Positions 17,293 to 26,929 of a stretch of 64,000 nucleotides of DNA are shown here, piece after piece. Source of the stretch: Cyanobium sp. CH-040 (GTDB lineage Bacteria; Cyanobacteriota; Cyanobacteriia; PCC-6307; Cyanobiaceae). Where the stretch lies: NCBI RefSeq assembly GCF_024346135.1, contig NZ_JAGQCJ010000001.1:124001-188000 (forward strand), given 5' to 3'. The notes beneath the pieces were generated by a model. That model was not told where the DNA came from and ran no database searches. It saw only the letters and a list, made by a program, of their open reading frames with translations. The number at the start of each line of letters is the position of its first letter. Position 1 is the stretch's first letter. The translations under genes and the position numbers were made by a program.

Positions 17293-18549
17293 TCAGGACT
17301 CTCCCGACTGACGGGACTGGCGCTTGAGCAGGAACGGCGGGATCATCGCGCCGCGCTCTTCGCGTTCGGGCGGGGGTGGTGGGATGGCGCCCTGAAGCAG
17401 CGTGGCATCGGTGAAGCTCATCGCCGGCCGCTCGTGCCGGTAGGGAGCGCCGCTGTCGAAGCCGGTGGCGATCACGGTCACGTGGATCTCACCCTCGAGC
17501 CTCTCGTCCACCACCGCCCCGACGATGATGTTGGCGTCAGGGTCGACCACGTCATAGATCACCTCCGAGGCGGTGGTCATGTCCTCGAGGGTCATGTCCT
17601 TGCCGCCGCTGATGTTGATCACCACTCCCTTGGAGCCATCGATGCGGGCCGACTCCAGCAGCGGGCTGGTCATGGCGGCCTGGGCCGCCTCGCTGGCGCG
17701 GCTGCGGCCCGAACCCACACCGATGCCCAGCAGGGCCGTACCGGCGTCGGACATCACCGAACGCACGTCGGCGAAGTCCACGTTCACCAGGCCGGGGCGC
17801 ACGATGATGTCGCTGATCCCCTTGACGCCCATGCGCAGCACGTCGTCGGCGGCGCGGAAGGCTTCGTTGAGCGGGGCTCCGGCGATCGCGTCCCGCAGCC
17901 GGTCGTTGGGGATCACGATCAGGGTGTCCACGTGCTCGGCCAGGCGGGCGATGCCCTCCTCGGCCTGGCGCTGACGCTTGCGCCCCTCGAAGCTGAACGG
18001 TTTGGTGACGATGCCCACCGTGAGGGCCCCCACCTCCTTGGCCACCTCCGCCAGGATCGGCGCCGCGCCGGTGCCCGTGCCACCGCCCATGCCGGCGGCG
18101 ATGAACACCAGATCAGCCCCCTGCAGGGATTCCTGCAGCTCGCCGCGGGACTCCTCGGCCGCCTTCTGGCCGATCACAGGATTGCCGCCCGCGCCCAGGC
18201 CCCGGGTGAGCATCTGGCCCAGCTGGGTGCGGTGCTGGGCCGCCGACTGCAGCAGGGCCTGGGCATCGGTGTTGAGCACCCGGTAGCCCACCCCCTGCAG
18301 GTCGGAGGCGATCATCCGGTTGACCGCGTTGCTGCCGCCGCCGCCAACCCCGATCACCTCGATCCGAGCCGTCTGGCTGGGGATGATGCCTGGGGCCTTG
18401 GGAAGACTGGAGGTCATGTCGGCGGGATGAGGGGAGGCTCCGTTCACGGAAGCTGGATCAGTGCCGTTGGAACGAAGCCGTTCCACAACGGTTTCGGGAT
18501 CGCGACTGGTCTCGCTGAGATCCTCGCGCCTGTGAGGCTGGGCGTGCAT
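17293..18549 (-). CDS. ftsZ: Cell division protein FtsZ
   Basis: 418 residues. A variable N-terminal extension of about 60 residues precedes [14 protein letters not shown]. The tubulin signature GGGTGTG is near residue 156, the T7 loop region reads [13 protein letters not shown], and the C-terminal peptide is IPPFLLKRQ, typical of cyanobacterial FtsZ. It polymerises into the division ring with GTP. It lies downstream of ftsQ by about 100 bases on the same strand, in the ddl-ftsQ-ftsZ order. Confidence 0.97.
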   Translation of the reverse strand: MHAQPHRREDLSETSRDPETVVERLRSNGTDPASVNGASPHPADMTSSLPKAPGIIPSQTARIEVIGVGGGGSNAVNRMIASDLQGVGYRVLNTDAQALLQSAAQHRTQLGQMLTRGLGAGGNPVIGQKAAEESRGELQESLQGADLVFIAAGMGGGTGTGAAPILAEVAKEVGALTVGIVTKPFSFEGRKRQRQAEEGIARLAEHVDTLIVIPNDRLRDAIAGAPLNEAFRAADDVLRMGVKGISDIIVRPGLVNVDFADVRSVMSDAGTALLGIGVGSGRSRASEAAQAAMTSPLLESARIDGSKGVVINISGGKDMTLEDMTTASEVIYDVVDPDANIIVGAVVDERLEGEIHVTVIATGFDSGAPYRHERPAMSFTDATLLQGAIPPPPPEREERGAMIPPFLLKRQSRQSGES

Positions 18550-18651
18550 CCTCTCGACGACCGAGGCGGCTGAATCAGGGAAGTTTCACACAATCCCCCG
18601 GCTTCTGGGTCCCCGCTGCTCGTTTGCGCACACGTGCGGGCCCGATGGGGC

Positions 18652-19488
18652 TCAGGGCCGGGCGCTGGCTGTTGCCGCCTGGGTCGGTGCCGGGGCCGCC
18701 ACGGTCAGCTCCGGCTGTTCCGGTTCACTGAGGTCGATGGCCTGGAGCCGGCGCCCCTGCAGCTGGGCGGGCAGCGAAGCCGTGAGGTGCTCCAGCACCG
18801 TGAGGCGGCGCTCCAGCCGCTCATCACGGGGGCCGAGGCGCACGTTGCCCAGTCGGGTGCTCTGCACCCACAGGCTGCCGTCGGGCTCGAAGCGGATCTG
18901 GCGCAGATCGGCCCTGAGGGCGTCGCTGTGCTCCATCACCATCCGCAGAGCGCTCCGGTGGCGCTCCTGCCAGCCCAGCACCTCCAGCTGGGAGCTGGCG
19001 GGGTTGGCCAGGGTCTGCCCCTGCCGGGCGCTCATCCAGTGCCCGTGGCGGTCCACGTAACCCCGCTCCATGCCCTGCGGCCCCCGCCGCTGCGCCCGGG
19101 CCACGGGCTGGCGATCCACCAGGGTCACCCGCAGCCTGGGAGGGGCGATCCAGCGGCTCACCCGCACGTCTTCCACCGGCAGCTCCTGCTTCAGGGCGGC
19201 GGCTAGCTGCTGGGGTTCGAGGCTGAGCAGGGGCTGGGGAAAACGCAGCTCGGCGGCGCTGATCACCTGCTCCCGCCCCACATGGCTGCTGCCCACCACC
19301 TCCACCTGCTCGGCACTGGTGAGGCTCCAGCCATAACGCAGCAGCAGGGTGCCCAGGCCGGCGCTCAGGCCCAGCAGCACCAGCATCCGCCAGCCATTGC
19401 GCAGACGCTCGTTGCGCCGCTGCAGGCGCAGCTGGCGCCGTCGCTCCACGCCCGGTGGCAGGGGGCGGGCCTGGCTCACAGCTCGCAA
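18652..19488 (-). CDS. ftsQ: Cell division protein FtsQ
   Basis: 278 residues: a basic cytoplasmic N-terminus (RRRQLRLQRRNERLR), one membrane segment near residues 34-52, a POTRA domain starting AEQVEVVGSSHVG, then the FtsQ C-terminal domain. It links division proteins across the inner membrane. The start overlaps the preceding gene by 13 bases, so it is probably translated from the same message as ddl. The tail after about residue 255 is Pro/Ala/Thr-rich. Confidence 0.88.
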   Translation of the reverse strand: MRAVSQARPLPPGVERRRQLRLQRRNERLRNGWRMLVLLGLSAGLGTLLLRYGWSLTSAEQVEVVGSSHVGREQVISAAELRFPQPLLSLEPQQLAAALKQELPVEDVRVSRWIAPPRLRVTLVDRQPVARAQRRGPQGMERGYVDRHGHWMSARQGQTLANPASSQLEVLGWQERHRSALRMVMEHSDALRADLRQIRFEPDGSLWVQSTRLGNVRLGPRDERLERRLTVLEHLTASLPAQLQGRRLQAIDLSEPEQPELTVAAPAPTQAATASARP

Positions 19489-19886
19489 CGGGAGCGGGCC
19501 ATCAGCTCCCCCATCCAGCGCCGGGCGCGCTCGGCGTCGGCGAAGGGCAGATCCTTCTGCTCACCCCCGCCCACCAGCCGCAGACGGCAGGCGCCCTGCG
19601 CCTCCTCGGTGAGGGGCGCCTCGCCCGAGCGCAGGGCGAGCAGTTCCACCAGCTCCAGCTGCTTGATCACGAAGCTGTCCTCCAGCTGCAGCCGGCCGGC
19701 CTCGAAGCGGCTCCAGCTCAGCACCCCGTCCACCAGGCGCGCGGCTCCGCAGCCGTCCAGCTTCGCCAGCTCGGAGCCTTCCGCCCACTCCCGGAACAGC
19801 TGCTGCCGTCGGCGCTCCAGCCAGCCCAGGGCCGTGAGCAGCACGAACACCAGCAGCAGCGGCAGCCACAGCAGTCCGCGACTCAT
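19476..19886 (-). CDS. Single-pass membrane protein between ddl and ftsQ
   Basis: 136 residues from the ATG at 19886, whose bases overlap the ddl stop as ATGA. The N-terminal hydrophobic segment (about residues 5-22) is a membrane anchor, followed by a soluble domain with a paired-strand look ([11 protein letters not shown], then [10 protein letters not shown]). I do not recognise a named family. Coupling to ddl and ftsQ suggests an envelope or division role, by context only. Confidence 0.7.
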   Translation of the reverse strand: MSRGLLWLPLLLVFVLLTALGWLERRRQQLFREWAEGSELAKLDGCGAARLVDGVLSWSRFEAGRLQLEDSFVIKQLELVELLALRSGEAPLTEEAQGACRLRLVGGGEQKDLPFADAERARRWMGELMARSRCEL

Positions 19887-21079
19887 CGCCCCAGATCTCC
19901 CGCGAGCAGGGTGTGGCGGCATTCTCCCGCCGCCCGCACCAGTTCGTGCACGAGCGCATCGAGTGCAACACCACTGGCCTGCCAGAGCATCGGATACATG
20001 CTCTGGCTGGTGAAGCCCGGCAGGGTGTTGATCTCGTTCAGCCAGAGCTGGCCGCCGGCCTCGTCGTAGAAGAAATCCACCCGGGCCAGCCCCTGGGCGT
20101 TCACCGCCTCGCAGGCCTGGATGGCCATGGCCCGGGCCCGCTCGGCCACCGCCTCCGGCACCACGGCGGGGATCACGGTGTGGCTCCTGCCCTCGCTGTA
20201 CTTGGTGTCGTAGTCGTACCAGTCGGCGTCGAAGCGGATCTCGCCCAGCACCGAGGCCTGCAGCGGGGCACGGCCGCCGCCCTTGACTGCGCACTCCAGC
20301 TCCCGGGCCGTCACCCCCTGCTCCACGACGATGCGGGGATCGAGGGCGGCGGCGGCGCGCAGTCCCGCCAGCAGCCCGGCACGGTCGGTGGCCTTGCTGA
20401 TCCCCACCGAGGAGCCCAGGTTTGCGGGCTTGATGAAGCAGGGAAAGCCGAGCTGCCGCTCCAGGCGGTCGAGCAGCCCGGCCGGCTCAGAACCCTGTTC
20501 GGCGTCCAGCTCGCTGGCCTGGACGCAGGCGTAGGGCACCTGGGGCAGACCGGCGGCGGCGAAGGCGGCCTTCATGGCCTGCTTGTCCATGCCCACCGCC
20601 GAGCCCAGCACCCCCGAGCCCACGAACGGCACCTGCATCAGCGTGAACAGGCCCTGGATGGTGCCGTCCTCGCCGTTGGGACCGTGCAGCACCGGGAACC
20701 ACACGTCGACGGTCCCGGCGCCGTCGGGGAAGCCGCGGAAGCCGCCCGCGCCGAGGGAGGAGCCGGCCCGGGCGGCGGCCGCCGCCAGCTGCTCGGCGGA
20801 GGCCGGCGTGCCCTGCTGCAGCACCGCCTCGGCCAGATCCGCTCCCCACCAGCGGCCCGCCGGATCGATGTAGAAGCAGCGCAGCGTGTAGCGCTCCAGG
20901 TTGGCGCCGCTGCTGAGGGCGCGGCGCACGGTGGCGGCCGAGCGGATCGAGACCGGGTGCTCGCCGGATGCCCCCCCGAAGATCAGGCCGACGCACACCG
21001 GCTGCAGCCGGGGTGGGGCGGGATCGGCTGGAGCGGAACTGGCGGCTGCAGGCATCGGCGGACTGAGGGACGCAGCCAC
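19883..21079 (-). CDS. ddl: D-alanine--D-alanine ligase
   Basis: ATP-grasp enzyme making D-Ala-D-Ala for peptidoglycan. Motifs in order: [11 protein letters not shown] near the N-terminus, [38 protein letters not shown], and [10 protein letters not shown] with metal ligands. The length is normal (398 with an Ala-rich N-terminal extension of about 25 residues; a later start is possible). It is coupled to the small membrane protein gene by an ATGA overlap and lies 40 bases downstream of miaB. Confidence 0.95.
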   Translation of the reverse strand: MAASLSPPMPAAASSAPADPAPPRLQPVCVGLIFGGASGEHPVSIRSAATVRRALSSGANLERYTLRCFYIDPAGRWWGADLAEAVLQQGTPASAEQLAAAAARAGSSLGAGGFRGFPDGAGTVDVWFPVLHGPNGEDGTIQGLFTLMQVPFVGSGVLGSAVGMDKQAMKAAFAAAGLPQVPYACVQASELDAEQGSEPAGLLDRLERQLGFPCFIKPANLGSSVGISKATDRAGLLAGLRAAAALDPRIVVEQGVTARELECAVKGGGRAPLQASVLGEIRFDADWYDYDTKYSEGRSHTVIPAVVPEAVAERARAMAIQACEAVNAQGLARVDFFYDEAGGQLWLNEINTLPGFTSQSMYPMLWQASGVALDALVHELVRAAGECRHTLLAGDLGR

Positions 21080-21119
21080 GGGGGTGGCGGAGGCTTGCCG
21101 CCGCCGCGCCGGGCTGAAC

Positions 21120-22547
21120 TCAGGCCAGTGTGCCGCTCAGGGAGAAGGCGCGCACCTCCTCGATCCGCACGTTCATCAGCTCGCCGGGCTGGATGGCGGT
21201 GCCATCGGGCCGCTGGCCGGGGAAGAAGGTGAGCCGGTTGGTGCGGGTGCGGCCCATCACCTGGTTGGGATCCTTGGGATTGGTTCCCTCCACCAGGATC
21301 TGCTCCACCCGGCCGGCGTAGCGGGCGCTGCGCTCCCTGGCTTTCTTCTCCACCAGGGCGTTGAGCTCCCGCAGGCGCTCCACCTTCACCTCCTCGCTGA
21401 GCTGGTCCGGCCAGGTGGCGGCGGGGGTGTTGGGCCGCGGCGAGTAGGCGGCGGTGTTCACCTGATCGAAGCCGATCTCCTCGATCAGATCGAGGGTGCG
21501 GCGGTACTGGGCGTCGCTTTCGCCGGGGAAGGCCACGATCACATCGGCGCTGATCGCGGCATCGGGTATGCGCTCGCGGATGCGCTCGATGATGCGGCGG
21601 TAGCGATCCACCGTGTAGCCGCGGGCCATCGCCTTGAGCACGGCGTCGTCGCCGCTCTGGAAGGGGATGTGGAAGTGCTCGCACACCTTGGGCAGATCGG
21701 CGCAGGCATCGATCAGCCGCTCGGTGAAATAGCGGGGGTGGCTGGTGGCGAAGCGGATCCGCTCGATGCCTTCCACGTCGTGCACATGGTGCAGCAGGTC
21801 GGTGAGGGTGTGCTGGCGGCGGCCTTCGGGCGTGATGCCGGGCAGGTCGCGGCCGTAGGCGTCGATGTTCTGGCCCAGCAGGGTGATCTCCCTGAAGCCC
21901 CGGGCGGCCAGCCCCTCCATTTCGAGCTTGATCGCCTCGGGCAGGCGCGACTGCTCCCTGCCGCGCACCGAAGGCACCACGCAGTAGGTGCAGCGCTCGT
22001 TGCAGCCGTAGATCACGTTCACCCAGGCGCACACCTGGCTGTCGCGGCGGGCGGTGGTGATGTCTTCGAGGATGTGGTGCTCGCCTGTGGCCACCACCTG
22101 CTGGCCCTGCTCCACCTGGGCCAGCAGGGTGTCGAGCCGGTTGGCGTGCTGGGGCCCCATCACCAGATCCAGCTCGGGCACCCGGCGCAGCAGCGATTCG
22201 CCCTCCTGCTGGGCCACGCAGCCGGCCACCACCAGGGTGAGGTGGGGGTTCGCGCGCTTGCGCCGGGCCTGGCGGCCCAGATAGCTGTACACCTTCTGCT
22301 CGGCGTTGTCGCGGATCGTGCAGGTGTTGTAGAGCACCAGATCGGCGCTGTGTTCGTCGGTGCCGGCCCGATAGCCCATCGCTTCGAGGATCCCGGCCAT
22401 GCGCTCGGAATCCGCCTTGTTCATCTGGCAGCCGAAGGTGGTGATCCAGTAGCTGCCGCGGCCCACGCCCGCCTGGGAGGGGCGGGCCTGGGGCTCAGGA
22501 GCCGGAACCGGAGCTGCGCCCGGTGCTGAGGAGAGGGTGGCGGTCAT
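21120..22547 (-). CDS. miaB: tRNA-2-methylthio-N6-dimethylallyladenosine synthase
   Basis: 475 residues. The N-terminal UPF0004 domain carries three cluster cysteines (FGCQMN, NTCTIRD, AGCVAQQ). The radical SAM motif CNERCTYC lies in [21 protein letters not shown]-terminal TRAM domain ends the protein. It modifies A37 of tRNAs that read codons starting with U. It is in the minus-strand run between the glutaminase fusion and ddl. Confidence 0.95.
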   Translation of the reverse strand: MTATLSSAPGAAPVPAPEPQARPSQAGVGRGSYWITTFGCQMNKADSERMAGILEAMGYRAGTDEHSADLVLYNTCTIRDNAEQKVYSYLGRQARRKRANPHLTLVVAGCVAQQEGESLLRRVPELDLVMGPQHANRLDTLLAQVEQGQQVVATGEHHILEDITTARRDSQVCAWVNVIYGCNERCTYCVVPSVRGREQSRLPEAIKLEMEGLAARGFREITLLGQNIDAYGRDLPGITPEGRRQHTLTDLLHHVHDVEGIERIRFATSHPRYFTERLIDACADLPKVCEHFHIPFQSGDDAVLKAMARGYTVDRYRRIIERIRERIPDAAISADVIVAFPGESDAQYRRTLDLIEEIGFDQVNTAAYSPRPNTPAATWPDQLSEEVKVERLRELNALVEKKARERSARYAGRVEQILVEGTNPKDPNQVMGRTRTNRLTFFPGQRPDGTAIQPGELMNVRIEEVRAFSLSGTLA

Positions 22548-22586
22548 GGACGTCCAGTGTGGTGGATCGCCACCCGCAGCTGCCGT

Positions 22587-24428
22587 TCAGCCCTGCTCGA
22601 GCAGCAGCAGCTGCTGATTGGTGCGCCCCAGCTTGCGGGCCAGATCCTGGTGCAGCGCCAGCAGCAGGTCGATCACCACCTGGGGCTGCTCCCGCTCCAG
22701 CCGGTCGAAGGTGCTGCGGGTGAGCACCAGACAGCTGCCCGGCTCGTCGGCAACCACATCGGCCGTGCGCGGGGAACGGGTGAGAAAGGCCATCTCGCCG
22801 AAGGACACGCTGGGACTGAAGGTGGCGAAGCGCAGGGGCTTCTCCGCCACCGGCGGGCCGAGCACGGCGCTGAACAGCCCCGATTCGATCAGGAACACCT
22901 CGTCTCCGGCATCGCCCTGCCGGCACACCAGTTCTCCCTGCGCGAAGCTGCGCCGCTCCAGCAGCGGCTCCAGCTGGCTGCGCGTCTGCGGTGGCAGCAG
23001 TTCGAGCAGACCCACGGTGCAGGTCTGGGGCGGCTGCTCGCCCGCCTCCCGCAGCAGGGCCTCCAGGAGCATGTCCTCGGCCGCCTCCAGGCCCCGGTCC
23101 AGGCTTCCGAAGTACTGGCCCTCCTTGGCCAGCTGGCCCTCGCCCTGGGGCCAGAACTCCCGCAGGTGTTCACCGCGGCAGAGCAGGCAGGGCACGTCCA
23201 GCTTGGCGAGGTCGTCGATCTCCTCCCGCAGCAGTTCGGCGTCCACCCGGGGCAGGGCCAGCACCTGCTGCAGATCGATCACCAGGATCGCGCCCGCACT
23301 CGCCTTGCTCTGCATCTCCGCCAGCAGTTCCTCCGCGGCGGCGAAATCGAGCACCCCCTGGGCCTGGAGCACATGGATGCGGTCGCCATGGCGATCCAGC
23401 TGCTGGCTCTCCTGCTCGCTGCGCCAGCGTCTTGAGCGGCGCCGCTGGGCGGTGGTGGCCGAGCGGATCGTGGTGCCGGCGCGGGAGGGCTGGTTGAACA
23501 GATGCAGCTGCAGACGCTCGGAGATCTCCTCGCACACGGCGATGCCACGGCTGGAGTTGCCGTAGCTGTCAAGGGGCGGGGAGTACACCGCCAGCCCCAG
23601 ACGGCCGGGCACCACCGCCATCACCCCACCGCCCACCCCGCTCTTGGCGGGCATGCCGACGTTGTAGAGCCACTGACCGGTGTAGTCGTACATGCCGCAG
23701 CTGCCCATCACCGCCAGCACGTTGGTGGTGATGTCGGGATCGAGCACCTCGGTGCCGGTGACGGGATTGCGCCCCTGGCAGGCCAGGGTGGCGGCCATCA
23801 CCCCCAGGTCCTGGCAGGTGACCGACACGGCGCACTGGCGGAAGTAGAGCTGCAGGCCCGGTTCGGGGTTGGTGTTGATGATGTCGAAGTTGCGCAGCAG
23901 ATGGCCGATGGCCCGGTTGCGGTGGCCCGTATCCCGTTCGGAGCGGAACACCGACTCGTTGACGTCGAGCCGGCGGCCCGCCATGTCGGAATAGAAATCC
24001 AGCAGCAGTGTTTCCGCGCGCTCCGGATCGAAGGCCATCACCTGGGCGGTGGTGGCGATTGCCCCGGCGTTGATCATCGGGTTGCGGGGAATGCCGGTCT
24101 GCGGATGCAGGCTGATGGCGTTGAAGGCATCGCCGGAGGGCTCCACACCCACTTTCGCCTCCATGTAGGCGTCGGAGTGGAGCTTGAGCGCCAGGGCGTA
24201 GGTGAAGGGCTTGGAGATCGACTGGATGGTGAATTCCTTTCTGGTCTCTCCGATCTCGTAGATGCGACCGTCGGTGGTGGCGATGACGATGCCGAAATCC
24301 TTCGGGTTGGCCTTGCTCAGCTCGGGGATGTAATCAGCGGGCTTGCCGTCGTCGAAGTCGCGGTACTTGGCGTGCAGATCATCCAGAATCCTCTGAATCG
24401 CATCAGCGGTTCTCCCGGGGTCTGGCAT
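22587..24428 (-). CDS. glsA: Glutaminase fused to STAS and cyclic-nucleotide-binding domains
   Basis: 613 residues. Residues 1-310 are a complete serine-dependent glutaminase: QSISKPFTY contains the catalytic Ser-x-x-Lys, and NPMINAGAI, YNVGMPAKSGVGGG and the NSSRG region complete the active site. It converts glutamine to glutamate plus ammonia. After a basic linker (RRRSRRWRS) comes a STAS-like domain (about 345-450, including AGAILVIDLQQV). Residues about 480-605 form a cyclic-nucleotide-binding domain (GELVCRQGDAGDEVFLIESG, then FGEMAFLT). The fusion suggests that activity or location is regulated by cAMP/cGMP or partner binding; ligand binding is inferred, since the key Arg of the phosphate cassette (PRTADV) is present but untested. 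Confidence 0.92.
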   Translation of the reverse strand: MPDPGRTADAIQRILDDLHAKYRDFDDGKPADYIPELSKANPKDFGIVIATTDGRIYEIGETRKEFTIQSISKPFTYALALKLHSDAYMEAKVGVEPSGDAFNAISLHPQTGIPRNPMINAGAIATTAQVMAFDPERAETLLLDFYSDMAGRRLDVNESVFRSERDTGHRNRAIGHLLRNFDIINTNPEPGLQLYFRQCAVSVTCQDLGVMAATLACQGRNPVTGTEVLDPDITTNVLAVMGSCGMYDYTGQWLYNVGMPAKSGVGGGVMAVVPGRLGLAVYSPPLDSYGNSSRGIAVCEEISERLQLHLFNQPSRAGTTIRSATTAQRRRSRRWRSEQESQQLDRHGDRIHVLQAQGVLDFAAAEELLAEMQSKASAGAILVIDLQQVLALPRVDAELLREEIDDLAKLDVPCLLCRGEHLREFWPQGEGQLAKEGQYFGSLDRGLEAAEDMLLEALLREAGEQPPQTCTVGLLELLPPQTRSQLEPLLERRSFAQGELVCRQGDAGDEVFLIESGLFSAVLGPPVAEKPLRFATFSPSVSFGEMAFLTRSPRTADVVADEPGSCLVLTRSTFDRLEREQPQVVIDLLLALHQDLARKLGRTNQQLLLLEQG

Positions 24429-24536
24429 CGCAGCGCGCTCTATACCCCAGGATCACACTCCCCGGACCGGCGTATCTTCTGTGGCAATCGCTACACCGGG
24501 CCGGGCTGCAGCGTCCGCCGTGCCAGGTTTGGGCCC

Positions 24537-24632
24537 CAGCCGCCACCCCAGCCGCCACCCCAGCCGCCACCCCAGCCGCCACCCCAGCCGCCACCCCAGC
24601 CGCCACCCCAGCCGCCACCCCAGCCGCCACCC
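24537..24632. repeat. 12-bp tandem repeat, eight perfect copies
   Basis: CAGCCGCCACCC is repeated eight times without a mismatch, followed by a partial degraded unit. It lies between divergent genes, ending 16 bases before the ATG of the epimerase gene. The unit is a multiple of three, so it would encode PQPP or SRHP repeats, but no in-frame start codon lies upstream for the epimerase, so it is probably untranslated leader. Confidence 0.9.
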
Positions 24633-24647
24633 CAGCTGCCTCAGCCG

Positions 24648-25742
24648 ATGCGCTGCCGTCTGCACCGTTTCCCGCTCACCAAGGCCGTGCCCCTGGCGAT
24701 CAGCCGCGGCACCACCACGGCGGTGGAGCACCTGCTGGTGGAACTGGAGCACGACGGCGTCACCGGCCTGGGGGAGACCGGGGGGTTCGACACCGGCCAC
24801 CGCCGCCATGACACCGAGGCGATCGCGGTGGAGCTGGAGGCGATCGCCCCGCGGCTGGAGGGTCTGTCTCCCGAACCGCTGCAGGTGCTGGACCCCCTGC
24901 TGGCGGAGCTCTCGCCACCGGCGCGCTGCGGCCTCGATCTGGCCCTGCACGACTGGTGGGGCCGGCGGCTGGGGCAGCCGCTGCACCGGCTCTGGAGCCT
25001 GGATCCAGGCGCCTGCGCCGCCACCAGCGTCACCCTGGGGCTGGCGCCGCCCGCGGCTGTCCTGGCGCGGCTGGAGCGCTGGTGGGCCCAGCTGCCCGCC
25101 AGCCGCATCAAGCTCAAGCTGGGCAGCCCCGACGGCCTCGACCACGACCGCCGGCTGCTGGAGGTCGTGGCCGGGGCCATCGAACGGCGCCGCCAGGCCA
25201 CGGGCGGCCCCTGCGAGCTGCAGGTGGATGCCAACGGCGGCTGGGATCTGCCGGCCGCCCGGTTCATGCTGGAGCCCCTGCAGCGGGCCGGGGTGGTGCT
25301 GCTGGAGCAGCCGCTGCCCCCCCTGGCCGAGCCCGAGCGCGATGCCGCCGGCTTCGCCGCCCTCAGGCCCCACTGCCCCATGCCGCTGGTGGCCGATGAG
25401 AGCTGCTGGGATCTGCCCGACCTGCTGCGCCTGGCCCCCCATGTGGATGGGGTCAACATCAAGCTGCTCAAGAGCGGCGGGCTGGCGGAGGCGCTGCTGA
25501 TGGCCCGCACGGCCCGGCGGCTGGGGCTCGGGGTGATGCTGGGCTGCTACTCGGACGCCAGCCTGCTCAACGGCGCCGCCGCCCAGCTGCTGCCGCTGGT
25601 GCGCTGGCCCGATCTGGACAGCCACCTCAACCTGGTGGACGATCCCTTCGTCGGTCTGGAGCTGCGTGGCGACATCGTGATGCCAGCGAGTGCTCCCGGG
25701 CTGGGGATGGCGCTGCGGGAGCGCCTGGGGGAGCCATGCTGA
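24648..25742 (+). CDS. dgcA: Enolase-superfamily dipeptide/N-acyl-amino-acid epimerase, DgcA-like
   Basis: 364 residues. The muconate lactonizing-type barrel residues are visible: the Lys pair in SRIKLKLG, metal ligands in VDANGGW (Asp), LLEQPL (Glu) and VADES (Asp), and the opposing Lys in NIKLLKSGG. This set is characteristic of L-Ala-D/L-Glu epimerases. The next gene encodes a DUF1611 protein, the DgcN partner. Studied DgcN-DgcA pairs acetylate D-glutamate and racemise the N-acetyl product, so this gene could serve D-glutamate use instead of peptide epimerisation. Start and stop are clear, overlapping the next gene by seven bases. Confidence 0.82.
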   Translation: MRCRLHRFPLTKAVPLAISRGTTTAVEHLLVELEHDGVTGLGETGGFDTGHRRHDTEAIAVELEAIAPRLEGLSPEPLQVLDPLLAELSPPARCGLDLALHDWWGRRLGQPLHRLWSLDPGACAATSVTLGLAPPAAVLARLERWWAQLPASRIKLKLGSPDGLDHDRRLLEVVAGAIERRRQATGGPCELQVDANGGWDLPAARFMLEPLQRAGVVLLEQPLPPLAEPERDAAGFAALRPHCPMPLVADESCWDLPDLLRLAPHVDGVNIKLLKSGGLAEALLMARTARRLGLGVMLGCYSDASLLNGAAAQLLPLVRWPDLDSHLNLVDDPFVGLELRGDIVMPASAPGLGMALRERLGEPC

Positions 25743-26788
25743 GGGCCGATCAGCGGGTGGTGCTGCTGCAGCACGGCGGCCTGGCCGACCTCTCCGGCAA
25801 GACCGGCCTGGCGATGCTGCGCTACCGCTCCGGTCCGATCGTGGCCGTGGTGGATCCGGCCCACGCCGGCCGGCCGTTGCTGGAGGTGAGCGGCATCGAC
25901 CGGCCGGTGCCGGTGGTGGGCTCGCTGGCGGCGGCTCTGCCCTTCGAGCCCGAGGTGGCGGTGGTGGGCCTGGCCCCCTCGGGCGGCCGGCTGGCGCCGG
26001 AGGTGCGGGCCGATCTGGCGGCTGCGCTGGCGGCCGGCCTGAGCGTGGCCAGTGGCCTGCACAGCCGCATCGGCGACGACCCCGAGCTGGCGCCGCTGCG
26101 GCGCGATCCGGCCTGGATCTGGGATCTGCGCCGGGAGCCGCCCGGGCTGGCGGTGGCCAGTGGCCGGGCGGCGGAGCTGCCCTGCCGGCGGCTGCTGGCG
26201 CTGGGCAGCGACATGGCCGTGGGCAAGATGAGCGCCTGTCTGGAGCTGGAGGCGGCTGCCCGCCGGCAGGGGCTGCCGGCCCGCTTCGTGGGCACCGGCC
26301 AGGCCGGCATCCTGATCAGCGGCGCCGGTGTGGCGCTCGATGCCGTGCGGGTCGACTACGCGGCCGGTGCGGTGGAGGCGGCGGTGCTCGAGGCCGGCGC
26401 GGATCTCGGTTCCGGCGGCCTGCTGCTGGTGGAGGGGCAGGGATCCCTGGCCCATCCCGGCTCCAGCGCCACCCTGCCGCTGCTGCGCGGCAGCCAGCCC
26501 ACCGACCTGCTGCTGGTGCACCGGGCCGGTCAGCGGCACCTCAAGGGGCTGCCGCAGCTGCCGATCCCACCCCTGGCAGAGCTGATCGCCGCGGCGGAGG
26601 CCCTGGCGGCCCTCGGCCGTCCGGATGGTCTGCGGCCGAAGGTGCGGGCCGTGGCGCTGAACACCGCCCACCTCGATGCCGGGGCTGCGGATCAGGCCTG
26701 CACCGCGGTAACGGCGGAAACAGGTCTGTTCTGTGTCGATGCGGTGCGTGGTGGCGCTTGCACGCTTCTCGATGCGCTGCGTCGCTGA
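25736..26788 (+). CDS. dgcN: DUF1611 protein, DgcN-like N-acyltransferase
   Basis: 350 residues. An N-terminal domain (VVLLQHGGLADLSGKTGLAMLRY) is followed by a P-loop-like ALGSDMAVGKMSACLEL near residue 161 and GTGQAGILISGAGV. The C-terminal domain includes LLVEGQGSLAHPG and ends in a conserved Ala/Gly-rich helix. This is the DUF1611 architecture; some members (DgcN) are D-amino-acid N-acetyltransferases. It overlaps the epimerase gene by seven bases, a strong operon signal. The substrate is inferred from the pair. Confidence 0.82.
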   Translation: MLRADQRVVLLQHGGLADLSGKTGLAMLRYRSGPIVAVVDPAHAGRPLLEVSGIDRPVPVVGSLAAALPFEPEVAVVGLAPSGGRLAPEVRADLAAALAAGLSVASGLHSRIGDDPELAPLRRDPAWIWDLRREPPGLAVASGRAAELPCRRLLALGSDMAVGKMSACLELEAAARRQGLPARFVGTGQAGILISGAGVALDAVRVDYAAGAVEAAVLEAGADLGSGGLLLVEGQGSLAHPGSSATLPLLRGSQPTDLLLVHRAGQRHLKGLPQLPIPPLAELIAAAEALAALGRPDGLRPKVRAVALNTAHLDAGAADQACTAVTAETGLFCVDAVRGGACTLLDALRR

Positions 26789-26828
26789 AGCAACGGTTGG
26801 CTACCTGGATCACAACAGGCTGAACGCT

Positions 26829-26858
26829 CAGCAGCAGCAGCAGCAGCAACAGCAACAG
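26829..26858 (+). repeat. CAG/CAA trinucleotide run
   Basis: Consecutive CAG triplets followed by CAA CAG CAA CAG, thirty bases in all, in the gap before the beta-helix gene. It is a slippage-prone simple repeat. Confidence 0.85.
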
Positions 26859-26929
26859 GCTCTCGAGCGCCTGAGCAGTCAGGCCTGTTCCCCTTCTCTA
26901 GGATTCAACGGCGCCGCCAAGGATCAGGC

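Noticed and set aside
20901-22529. A 542-codon plus-strand frame opposite ddl and miaB
   Set aside because: Antisense of conserved genes; no domain content.
24537-24632. Tandem repeat considered as a CRISPR array
   Set aside because: Units are 12 bp, contiguous and without spacers; no cas genes nearby.
23502-25742. A 746-codon plus-strand frame giving the epimerase a long Pro/Gln-rich N-terminus
   Set aside because: The upstream part is antisense to the glutaminase and no in-frame start codon lies between that gene and the repeat; the ATG at 24648 gives the normal family length.
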